NCBI GenBank assembly: GCA_038230975.1
Contig: JBBRMF010000294.1
Span: forward strand, 1-6,261
DNA length: 6,261 bases
Direction: 5' to 3'
From: JANXVV01 sp038230975
GTDB lineage: Bacteria > Planctomycetota > Phycisphaerae > Tepidisphaerales > Tepidisphaeraceae
In this document: positions 1-6,139 of the stretch, one piece after another
How positions within the stretch are numbered: position 1 is the stretch's first letter
Layout: every line of letters starts with the position of its first letter
Notes under the pieces: generated by a model
Seen by the model: the letters and a program-made list of their open reading frames with translations, nothing else
Told to the model about the DNA's origin: nothing
Database searches by the model: none
Translations under genes and position numbers: made by a program

Positions 1-125
1 GGGCAAAAGATACAGGTCTCGGAGTACCGCAGAGGGCCAAAAAACTCAAAGCGGTGTTTCTTCGGCTATCTGTGTTAGACTCGACACCTCGTTCAAATGG
101 CAAGTTCAATAAGCCGGAACAGTCT

Positions 126-680
126 ATGCCAACCACGCCAACGGAAGCCAACCCTTCAAATCTCCTGCCTCCCGAAGAGCCCGACGGCGTGTATTTCAAC
201 AAGCGCGATGCACCCGGCTTCTTCATTCGTGTGCTGATCGCGGCGTTGGATCTCACGATCATCGCCGCCATCATGTATGGTCTGGCGATCTTGCTCATCA
301 AAGTATGGCCAAAAGTTGACCGCCTCGTCTTTTCAATCTTGATGGTTTCCATTCTGTGGGCATATCAAGTTGCCCTGAAGCGCAGCCTGGGAACGGTTGG
401 CTACCGGATCTGCCGTGTGAAAATCGTAGACCTGCACGGCAATCGTCCCGGTTTCTTCAAAATGACTTTGCGATTCCTCGTGAGCGCCGGCTTCAACCCT
501 CGGGTCGACCTGGTCTGGTTGAATAACGATGACAGCCGCCAGGGAATGCGCGACAAACTCTGTGGCACGTACGTCGTCAAACGATCCGCGATTCCAGCAG
601 GACGTGGCGCATTGGTCTATACAAATGTGTTTCTTCTGGGAATGTCGCTGATCTATCGAGAAGTTCGCAGAAAGGCGTGA
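126..680 (+). CDS. RDD-family integral membrane protein
   Basis: This is a 184-residue membrane protein with the layout of the RDD family, whose biochemical role is mostly unknown (transport has been proposed for some members). After a polar, proline-rich N-terminus (1-30), the first hydrophobic segment (about 33-59) carries the paired family residues Arg35 and Asp42 in FFIRVLIAALDLTII. A second segment lies at about 65-83. The loop LGTVGYRICRVKIVDLHGN (88-106) matches the family's 'TxGxRLxGLRVVD' region. Further on, the family's 'rrqtlhDklaGTxVV' block appears as RQGMRDKLCGTYVV (138-151), with Asp143 conserved. A last hydrophobic segment lies near 160-177. I chose ATG 126 because the residues before it look non-coding, but the only ribosome-binding hint is a weak GGA at 116-118. 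The frame is open from base 3, with a GTG at 54, so a longer protein cannot be excluded. The next gene follows after 101 bases on the same strand. Family assignment is fairly sure; function is unknown. Confidence 0.85.
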   Translation: MPTTPTEANPSNLLPPEEPDGVYFNKRDAPGFFIRVLIAALDLTIIAAIMYGLAILLIKVWPKVDRLVFSILMVSILWAYQVALKRSLGTVGYRICRVKIVDLHGNRPGFFKMTLRFLVSAGFNPRVDLVWLNNDDSRQGMRDKLCGTYVVKRSAIPAGRGALVYTNVFLLGMSLIYREVRRKA

Positions 681-781
681 AACCCTGATTGGGTCTGTAG
701 AAGCCGATGAAAAACCAAGTCGGTGATTCGGCGTTCCATCGGTGCCACCATTAATCGCATTGTTATCGTAGGATCGTCGAC

Positions 782-2122
782 ATGAAGCAAAGCCCAAAAC
801 CGCTGAGGCGAACTGAATTTATCCGAGACGGCCTTTCTCCCCGAATACAACTGCTCGTAATCTTTATGTCCACGATGCTCGGATGCTCGTCAAACCCACT
901 AGTTCATCGTTCAATTTCCGCGAGCCGAACCGAAGCAACACCCTCAACAATGCAATGTGTCGTTGAAAAACAACTCATACAACATCGCTGGCGGATTCGC
1001 CAAAAAGCCGGCGATCAGTTTTTATACGGCTACATTAACGATAAAGGCGAAATGGCTATCAAGCCAACCTTCGATTACGCCCAACCCTTTCACGAAGGGC
1101 TCGCGTGGGTGTTCGATCATGGTAATTGGAAAGTCATTCGTCCCGATGGTCAAACCGCCTTTAAAACCCGCGCTGAAATTCGCGATCCGCAATATTTTAG
1201 CGAAGGATTTTCCGTCATCAATGTCGGAGGAAAAGTTGACTTCGTTTACACCAACGGCGGAGTCTGGTTCTATATCGACGCGCATGGCAATGACACGATA
1301 GGGAAGCGCATAACGACAATCATCGATTCTCCCCTCAAAGACTTCTCAGAAGGTCGCGCGGCGTTTCGAATTGATCAGAAATGGGGGGTGCTTAACTCCA
1401 AAGGTGAAGTCATCGTTCCTCCGAAGTATGACAAAGTATCCTTTTGTTCTGAGGGAATGGCGGCTGTAAAATCCGGCAACCGATGGGGATTTATCGATCG
1501 GGATGGTCATCTGATAATTCCGATACAGTTTGACGACGTCGCTTGGTTTTCCGAAGGAGTCGCATCGGTCTCAGCGCACGGTGAGTTTCTCATTATCGAT
1601 AAAGAAGGGAAAAAGATCCCCTCGCTCTCACACTTTTACTCGACATCCGATGGTTTTTTTAGCGAGGGCCTTGCTGCTGTCGAAATGCCGCAAATGGGAA
1701 TGGTGCCCGCTGGCACTCGTTGCGTTGAATGTCGCGCGATACTAACAGGCTTGTCCTATGGCGAGGAATGCGAAAACTGCGGCTCTGATATCGAGTCGCC
1801 TCGTCGTTTGGGCTACGTCGACCATGGAGGAAAGCGTGTCATCGCCCCTCGATTCTCACAAGCGTATCCATTCAGACAGGGACTCGCCGCCGTACGCGTA
1901 GGAGACAAGGATACCGACTATTGGGGTTTTATAGACAAAAAAGGCAGTTGGGTAATCCCACCCAAATATCTCGATGCACCCGAACGCGGATTTGATCGCG
2001 AACTGGCCCTTGTTGCGCTTCCAAACGAAAAAGATCCGGCGAATAATGATGAGCCTCTTACTGCCTATATCGACCGAACCGGTCGAGTGGTATGGTCAGA
2101 ACGCACGGATCACCTTCCGTGA
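782..2122 (+). CDS. WG-repeat predicted lipoprotein with zinc-ribbon-like insert
   Basis: This 446-residue protein is built almost wholly of WG (KWG) repeats, units of about 35 residues with the pattern WGfID.dG..vipp.yd....FseGlAaV. Clear units start near residues 83, 201 (WGVLNSKGEVIVPPKYD), 235 (WGFIDRDGHLIIPIQFD), 343 (LGYVDHGGKRVIAPRF) and 381 (WGFIDKKGSWVIPPKY). Degenerate units occupy 111-200 and 268-300, and a partial one ends the protein (427-438). The N-terminus has a long basic lead, a hydrophobic stretch (22-34) and Cys35 in STMLGCSSN. This suggests a lipoprotein, although the lipobox lacks the usual Leu at -3. Between the sixth repeat's GLAAV and the seventh repeat sits a C-x2-C-x12-C-x2-C motif (Cys314, 317, 330, 333) resembling a zinc ribbon. 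A weak AGGA (770-773) lies 8 bases before ATG 782. WG repeats are thought to form binding surfaces, but no partner can be read here. Its GC content looks lower than that of the downstream genes. Confidence 0.9.
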   Translation: MKQSPKPLRRTEFIRDGLSPRIQLLVIFMSTMLGCSSNPLVHRSISASRTEATPSTMQCVVEKQLIQHRWRIRQKAGDQFLYGYINDKGEMAIKPTFDYAQPFHEGLAWVFDHGNWKVIRPDGQTAFKTRAEIRDPQYFSEGFSVINVGGKVDFVYTNGGVWFYIDAHGNDTIGKRITTIIDSPLKDFSEGRAAFRIDQKWGVLNSKGEVIVPPKYDKVSFCSEGMAAVKSGNRWGFIDRDGHLIIPIQFDDVAWFSEGVASVSAHGEFLIIDKEGKKIPSLSHFYSTSDGFFSEGLAAVEMPQMGMVPAGTRCVECRAILTGLSYGEECENCGSDIESPRRLGYVDHGGKRVIAPRFSQAYPFRQGLAAVRVGDKDTDYWGFIDKKGSWVIPPKYLDAPERGFDRELALVALPNEKDPANNDEPLTAYIDRTGRVVWSERTDHLP

Positions 2123-2176
2123 AAACTCGTACATGGCCGCACAGTTCGTAGCTTCCGCACTGAGCCTGAGAAGATA

Positions 2177-2239
2177 GTGGCATGGGCGTCTTGCCCGTGC
2201 TTTCTTCGGAAGAAAACGCGGGCGAGACGCCCACACCAC
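2177..2239. repeat. 63-bp imperfect palindrome, REP-like dispersed-repeat type
   Basis: Two 31-base arms (2177-2207 and 2209-2239) are reverse complements at 26 of 31 positions and meet around base 2208. The core of the arms is GGGCGTCTTGCCCG on the left and CGGGCGAGACGCCC on the right. Several of the mismatches are G-T type and would still pair in RNA. The palindrome starts 54 bases after the WG-repeat gene's stop codon. Sequences with this GGGCGTCTCGCCCGTG core are, to my knowledge, common as dispersed intergenic repeats in planctomycete genomes, where they produce spurious short ORFs. No T-tract follows either arm and no target duplication is visible at the edges, so it is neither a typical intrinsic terminator nor a clear transposon end. 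Confidence 0.75.
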
Positions 2240-2387
2240 CTGAAAAACCCCAAGTTCACCGCGGACCCTACTCGGCACCATATCGACTGGTGGCCCCTTT
2301 TGCCATTTTTCGATGATAAACCGACCAAAAGAAAAGTGTGCGAGAAGGCTCAGAGTTCCAAACAAACCACTGGGACAAATTCCTCCT

Positions 2388-2410
2388 CATTTCACGAAAA
2401 TCGCGAAATG
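2388..2410. repeat. Short inverted repeat, 10-bp arms
   Basis: CATTTCACGA (2388-2397) and TCGCGAAATG (2401-2410) are reverse complements at nine of ten positions, separated by AAA. A short T run (GGATTTTT) begins four bases further on, so a weak plus-strand terminator is possible, but the stem is AT-rich at its base and lies 265 bases from the nearest upstream stop codon. It could equally be a protein-binding site or chance. Confidence 0.35.
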
Positions 2411-2648
2411 GCGGATTTTTCAACACCCTCGAAACTGTTGCAATTTGTTTCATTTTGTTGCATCAGTCGCGCGATCCACGGCAAAATCCAGCCGCGCGGT
2501 TTGTACGCTGGGGTGGGGTGAATCGATCCCCGCAGGATCAACTTTTGCAGCAGTGCTTTCCATTCCAAGGCAACTCGCGCTATCATAGCGATTCGTTTTG
2601 GTGAATCGTATCGTTACCCGAGGGTGCCGCGTTGCGGGCCTCATTTTT

Positions 2649-2655
2649 GGAAGGA
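2649..2655 (+). promoter_or_regulatory. Ribosome binding site that fixes the GlcG-type start
   Basis: GGAAGGA lies six bases before ATG 2662. It is too close to the alternative ATG at 2656, whose first base overlaps the site's last A, and it lies downstream of the TTG at 2632. It therefore supports 2662 as the start, which also gives a compact signal peptide. Confidence 0.75.
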
Positions 2656-2661
2656 ATGCTT

Positions 2662-3264
2662 ATGTCACGCTGCTGTTCCACGTCGAAGTTCATGAAGTCC
2701 CGGTCGATGCTGTTCGCGGGTGTCGCCGCCACCGGGATGGCGTACTTGTTTCTGACGGCCGGCAATGCGCCCAAGGCCACCGCAGAAGATAAAGTGAGCC
2801 AGACCGTGAAGGTGGCCGAAGGGCACGAGCACATGATGCCCAAGGGTGAACCGCTTTCCACCAAGGATATCAGCCTGGATCAGGCCCATACCATCGTTGC
2901 GGCGGCGGCGGCGAAGGCGGCGGAGATCAACACGAAGATGGACATCGCGGTCGTCGATGCCGGGGGCAATCTCAAGGCGTTTATCCGAATGGATGGCGCG
3001 TGGCTTGGCAGCATCGACATCGCCATCAAGAAGGCGCACACCGCTCGCTGGTTTGATTTTCCGACCGGTGAGATCGGCAAGCTCTCGCAGCCGGGTGGGC
3101 CGTTGTTCGGCATCGAGCAATCGAACGGTGGATTGATCAGCTTCCCCGGTGGCATCCCGCTGAAACTGGCGGATGGTACGGTCATCGGCGCGATCGGTGT
3201 ATCAGGATCGAGCGTCGACAACGATCACACCGTCGCGGCGGCCGGCGCGGCGGCGATTAAGTAG
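2662..3264 (+). CDS. Exported GlcG/HbpS-family (DUF336) heme-binding-like protein
   Basis: This 200-residue protein belongs to the GlcG/HbpS (Haem_degrading, DUF336) family. Members include the extracellular heme-binding HbpS of Streptomyces and GlcG of the E. coli glycolate locus. The family core is clear: an opening helix ISLDQAHTIVAAAAAKAAEI (70-89), the strand-turn VVDAGGNLKAFIRMDGA (97-113), the helix SIDIAIKKAHTA (117-128), and the closing glycine-rich part FPGGIPL (161-167) to GTVIGAIGVSGSS (172-184). The protein begins with a signal peptide: basic residues up to Arg14, a hydrophobic core (16-32), and a likely cleavage site after Ala-Thr-Ala (39-41). A linker with His-Glu-His-Met-Met (55-59) follows and could bind metal or heme. 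GGAAGGA at 2649-2655 sets the start. Codon choice strongly favours C/G endings (AAG, ATC, GGC), hinting at good expression. It stands alone, convergent with the permease gene. The family is secure; the ligand is inferred. Confidence 0.93.
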   Translation: MSRCCSTSKFMKSRSMLFAGVAATGMAYLFLTAGNAPKATAEDKVSQTVKVAEGHEHMMPKGEPLSTKDISLDQAHTIVAAAAAKAAEINTKMDIAVVDAGGNLKAFIRMDGAWLGSIDIAIKKAHTARWFDFPTGEIGKLSQPGGPLFGIEQSNGGLISFPGGIPLKLADGTVIGAIGVSGSSVDNDHTVAAAGAAAIK

Positions 3265-3295
3265 TCTCATAGTGCCGAGTCATGAATAAGATTTA

Positions 3296-3383
3296 GGGTG
3301 CCACGGGTCGCGGTACGCGTATACTTGTGCGCGTGGGAAACCCGCAGGACACTGTGATCGTTGTACCGCGACCTGTGGCACCC
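3296..3383. repeat. 88-bp element bounded by 21-bp inverted repeats
   Basis: Arms at 3296-3316 and 3363-3383 are reverse complements at 20 of 21 positions, and the single difference gives a G-U pair in plus-strand RNA. The outer ends read GGGTGCCAC and GTGGCACCC. The 46-base interior contains a further small hairpin (3333-3345, GTGGG-AAA-CCCGC) and the palindrome TACGCGTA at the left arm's inner edge. The element lies between the convergent GlcG-type and permease genes, 31 bases past the former's stop codon. It has no T-tract and no coding capacity. Its shape fits a MITE or REP-type dispersed repeat. It could act as a two-sided transcription barrier, but no target-site duplication is visible. 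Confidence 0.8.
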
Positions 3384-3427
3384 ATCAACTGGTGAAACCC
3401 TAATTCTTTCGCGTGACAAAGCGCAAA

Positions 3428-3465
3428 AATCATATCGCCCGGTGTTTTCGCCGGGCGATATGATT
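3428..3465 (-). terminator. Intrinsic terminator of the prmC-permease operon
   Basis: A perfect 15-bp stem, AATCATATCGCCCGG (3428-3442) with its reverse complement (3451-3465), encloses an eight-base loop that can close further by T-G and G-C pairs. Read on the minus strand, the stem is followed by a run of five T residues (the complement of 3425-3429, which overlaps the stem foot). The plus-strand side lacks such a run, so it terminates leftward transcription. The permease stop codon (3464-3466) lies partly within the stem, so there is practically no 3' untranslated spacer. Confidence 0.9.
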
Positions 3466-5176
3466 AGCTGAAAGCGACCACGATCAACTGAGCACAGACA
3501 ATCGGAGCGAGCATTCCCAAGGGTGCAACCGCCGCATACGCGACGGCCGGAACATCGGAACCGGTCAGGTCATGACTGAACAGCAATGACGGTGAACTGG
3601 TCATCGCGCCGGAAACCCAACCACTCAACGTCAGGAAATTCAGTCGCAGGAAATACCGTGCAAACATGCCGACGAGTAATACGGGCAACAAGGTGATGAG
3701 CGCGCCCCAGAAGATGAAGCCGATTCCTCCGCCATGCGATACGCGCTCGATGAAGTGATTGCCGGATTGCAATCCGACGCACGCCAGAAAAACCGCCAAG
3801 CCAAAATCGCGGAAGAGCTGATTGGCGGCCACCGGCATGTACCACACGACCGATCCCACATTTCCAAGCTGCGACAACGCGATCGCCGCCAGCATCGGCC
3901 CGCCTGCCAATCCGATTCGTAACTTAATGCTGAGCCCGGGAATCGCCAGGGGAATGGCACCGATGAATACCCCCAGCACGATCCCGAGAAAAATCGGCAC
4001 GAGCTGCGGGCGATTGAGCATGTCCGGTGAATTGCCGAGTTCTTCCTCGACAGTCTTGAGACCGGCTTCGGGCCCGACGGCCGTCACGCGATCGCCGAAC
4101 AGAAGACGGAGCGACGCGGTGGGGGACAATTCAATGCCCGACCGATTCACGCGCGCGACGGTCACTCCCGCGCGACGGGTTAAATCAAGCTCGCGCAATT
4201 GGCGACGCAGAACCTGTGTGCGGGTGACGACCAGATCCATTCGCCGAATGTCCCCGCTGTTGCCAAGGTCGATCGTACTCGGACGGCCCATGACGTTGAT
4301 CAACTCATCCAGCGCTTCCTTCTGTCCGACAGCGCGATAAACATCACCGACACGAATCTCGGTTTCACCGGTCGGTACGATCACGAAATTATTTCGCAGC
4401 AGGCGGCTAAAGGTGATGCCCCTCGCTCGCAGCAGCGGGTGTTCTTTCAGTACTCTGCCGGCGTGTTCTTCCCGGGTGATTTCCATATCTACATATTGAA
4501 CCGCTGGGCGATACGATTGCTCCGCCGCCACCATCGCCGCTCGTTCAACCGCCATGTCAATGCGGAAAATCCGCCGAAGCAAAGCGATCACCAGAATGGG
4601 CCCAAGAATGCCGAAGGGATAGGCGACGGTGTAGGCCAGGCTCGCCACATCGGTTGCGGCCGCGATCGTGTCAGGATGGTTTGCCAGTACATGGCCGAGC
4701 GCCTCCTGGCCCGCAGCCAATCCGGGTGTGGTGGTGAATGCGCCGGCATATAAACCCGATGCCGATGCGCGGGGCATTTTGGTGACTCGTACGATTCCGA
4801 TCGCCAGCAACGCCCCAAGCCCGATGACCGCCAGCGACAGGAGATTTAATCGCAACCCTTCGCGTCGCAATGAAGCCATGAACCCCGGCCCGACTTGCAG
4901 TCCGATCGCGTAGACAAATACGATCAAGGCAAAGTCCCGGACGAACTCGAGCACCTTCGCGTCGACGGATAACCCCAGTTGCCCGAAGAGCAACGCGGAG
5001 AACAAGACTCCGGAAACGCCCAGTCGAATTCCGCGAACGCGAATGGCTCCCAACCCCAGGCCGACGACCACCGCCAGCGAGAGCAGAGCCATTCCGGCAG
5101 GGGCAGAGTTTGCGGGAATTATTTCGCTGAAGAACTTCATCATGACTACATGTGGGGAGGGGACCAAAGAATTCAT
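3464..5176 (-). CDS. AspT/YidE/YbjL-type permease with central TrkA-C domains
   Basis: This 570-residue inner-membrane protein belongs to the aspartate:alanine exchanger family (AspT; E. coli relatives YidE and YbjL, about 550-560 residues). The family's internal duplication is visible. Half one has FVYAIGLQVGPGF (87-99), AGAFTTTPGLAA (144-155) and AYTVAYPFGILGPIL (181-195). Half two has FLACVGLQSGNHF (463-475), SGAMTSSPSLLFS (522-534) and AYAAVAPLGMLAPIV (546-560). Between them are two soluble TrkA-C-like domains, roughly 225-297 and 310-380, which in other proteins sense ligands. About ten hydrophobic segments flank them. The start at 5176 overlaps the prmC stop as ATGA; ATG codons at 5143 or 5140 (Met12, Met13) are alternatives, and none has a clear ribosome binding site. 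Transcription ends at the 3428-3465 hairpin. AspT exchanges aspartate and alanine, but many relatives have unknown substrates, so the substrate here is open. Confidence 0.95.
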   Translation of the reverse strand: MNSLVPSPHVVMMKFFSEIIPANSAPAGMALLSLAVVVGLGLGAIRVRGIRLGVSGVLFSALLFGQLGLSVDAKVLEFVRDFALIVFVYAIGLQVGPGFMASLRREGLRLNLLSLAVIGLGALLAIGIVRVTKMPRASASGLYAGAFTTTPGLAAGQEALGHVLANHPDTIAAATDVASLAYTVAYPFGILGPILVIALLRRIFRIDMAVERAAMVAAEQSYRPAVQYVDMEITREEHAGRVLKEHPLLRARGITFSRLLRNNFVIVPTGETEIRVGDVYRAVGQKEALDELINVMGRPSTIDLGNSGDIRRMDLVVTRTQVLRRQLRELDLTRRAGVTVARVNRSGIELSPTASLRLLFGDRVTAVGPEAGLKTVEEELGNSPDMLNRPQLVPIFLGIVLGVFIGAIPLAIPGLSIKLRIGLAGGPMLAAIALSQLGNVGSVVWYMPVAANQLFRDFGLAVFLACVGLQSGNHFIERVSHGGGIGFIFWGALITLLPVLLVGMFARYFLRLNFLTLSGWVSGAMTSSPSLLFSHDLTGSDVPAVAYAAVAPLGMLAPIVCAQLIVVAFS

Positions 5177-6060
5177 TTTCGTCGGGCGGTCAGCACGCGA
5201 TCATTTCCACCGTGATCTTTTAGAACGCGAACGTCTTCAAATTCGGTGTATCCTTCGCCGACTTGCTTGGCGAGAGTTCCCTGGTCGTAGGCGATTTCCA
5301 GATAGACCCGACCGCCGGACACCAGTCGATCCCCGGCACCTTCCAGAATGCGGCGATGCAGAATCAATCCATCCAGCCCACCATCCAACGCCATGATCGG
5401 TTCGTAATCTTTGACGCTGCGATCGAGGGCATCGATTTGCGCGGTCGCGATATACGGTGGATTGGCGACGATGAGTTGAAACGGCTGGGCATCCACGCTG
5501 TTGATCAACGGCTCATACAAATTGCCTTGCTCGACGGTGACTCGACCGGACAGCCCAAGCCGCTCGACATTTCGCCGCGCGATGCTGACCGCTTTCTCGC
5601 TGAGATCAGTGGCGAAGACCACCGCGTTTTTGAGGTGATGCCCGATCGCTGCCGCGATGCAACCGCTGCCGGTACACAAATCCAATACGCGCGGCGATTC
5701 CATTCCGGCGGTGTTGCGGGCCAATTGCAGGACATTTTCAACCAGCGTTTCCGTATCCGGCCGGGGGATCAGAACATCGCGATTGACTTCAAATTCCAGG
5801 TTGAAAAAGTGAGCGGTCCCGGCGAGATATTCAATCGGTTCTTGCTCTGCCGCACGCTGAACGAGTGAGCGATAGGTGGTTAATTCTTTGTCATTCAAGG
5901 GCCGGTCGTAATCGGTGTAAAGCCGGATTCGCGGATACATCAGCACATGGGCCAATAATCGCTCGGCGGATAAACGGGGGGAGTCGACATTTTTGCGCGT
6001 GAAAAAGCCGGTGGTCCATTCAAGCAGCCGTCGTACCGTCCATGGGGCGGCGTCAGTCAT
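5173..6060 (-). CDS. prmC: Peptide chain release factor N5-glutamine methyltransferase
   Basis: PrmC (HemK) transfers a methyl group from S-adenosylmethionine to the glutamine of the GGQ motif in release factors RF1 and RF2, in the cytoplasm, which speeds translation termination. The 295-residue product has the family's helical N-terminal domain with SPRLSAERLLAHVL (27-40) and EPIEYLAGTAHFF (74-86). It also has the linker RPDTE (100-104), the SAM-binding motif LDLCTGSGCIA (126-136; the family usually has LDLGTGSG), the catalytic NPPY (200-203), EPIMALDGGLDGL (220-232), and a C-terminal KDHGGNDRVL (281-290) like the usual KDxxGxDR. I chose ATG 6060 because family homology starts there and the length is usual. 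The frame extends upstream to a TTG at 6165, but those 35 residues look unlike PrmC and overlap the opposite promoter. No ribosome binding site precedes 6060. The usual partner prfA is not adjacent in view; upstream is a divergent gene. Confidence 0.96.
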   Translation of the reverse strand: MTDAAPWTVRRLLEWTTGFFTRKNVDSPRLSAERLLAHVLMYPRIRLYTDYDRPLNDKELTTYRSLVQRAAEQEPIEYLAGTAHFFNLEFEVNRDVLIPRPDTETLVENVLQLARNTAGMESPRVLDLCTGSGCIAAAIGHHLKNAVVFATDLSEKAVSIARRNVERLGLSGRVTVEQGNLYEPLINSVDAQPFQLIVANPPYIATAQIDALDRSVKDYEPIMALDGGLDGLILHRRILEGAGDRLVSGGRVYLEIAYDQGTLAKQVGEGYTEFEDVRVLKDHGGNDRVLTARRK

Positions 6061-6069
6061 AGCGGTGGG

Positions 6070-6075
6070 ATTGTA
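6070..6075 (-). promoter_or_regulatory. Possible -10 element for prmC
   Basis: On the minus strand TACAAT lies nine bases before the prmC ATG. If used, transcription would begin within a few bases of the start codon, giving a nearly leaderless message, in keeping with the missing ribosome binding site. The -35 match upstream is poor (TTTTGA at 17 bases), so this is tentative. Other AT-rich hexamers lie further upstream. Confidence 0.25.
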
Positions 6076-6139
6076 GGGCAATCCGATGGATTTCAAAACC
6101 GGCGGTATTATCCCCTCTCCTGGTACTGAGCCTGTCGAT

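Larger units (their letters stand above)
2123..2661. other. 539-base intergenic region without a convincing gene
   Basis: No reading frame here has a recognisable product or a good start. The longest open frames are short, mutually overlapping on both strands, and rich in residues unlike the neighbouring proteins. The stretch contains the 63-bp palindrome at 2177-2239, an inverted repeat at 2388-2410, a TGTTGCA direct repeat at 2436/2456, and two adjacent small inverted repeats at 2578-2608. It ends in the leader of the GlcG-type gene. It probably holds the 3' end of the WG-gene transcript and the promoter of the downstream gene, but I could not pick a promoter with confidence. A small RNA is possible and unproven. 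Confidence 0.6.

Noticed and set aside
1..78. Possible C-terminal tail of an upstream gene in frame 1
   Set aside because: The frame is open only for 25 codons to a TAG at 76-78 and the residues suggest no family; other frames are equally open, so there is no evidence for coding.
677..690. Similarity between GTGAAACCCTGATT here and GTGAAACCCTAATT near 3392-3404
   Set aside because: The match is short, with no wider similarity around it; likely chance.
682..694. ACCC-TGATT-GGGT hairpin just after the RDD gene as a terminator
   Set aside because: The stem is only four base pairs and no T-tract follows.
707..754. 15-codon ORF (MKNQVGDSAFHRCHH) between the RDD and WG-repeat genes
   Set aside because: It is too short, with no ribosome binding site and nothing to show it is translated.
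2177..2521. 114-codon plus-strand frame beginning in the 63-bp palindrome
   Set aside because: The first residues (MAWASCPCF, then RARRP) are simply the translation of the repeat arms, and the rest has no protein-like character.
2338..2604. 88-codon plus-strand frame in the intergenic region
   Set aside because: It has no ribosome binding site or domain, and it overlaps other equally weak frames on both strands.
4199..4753. 184-codon open frame on the plus strand inside the permease gene
   Set aside because: It is antisense to a well-conserved family protein, has no ribosome binding site or recognisable domain, and its arginine/serine-rich sequence is typical of a GC-rich antisense shadow.
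5263..5868. 201-codon open frame on the plus strand inside prmC
   Set aside because: It is antisense to prmC, whose motifs account for the coding signal; the product matches nothing I know.
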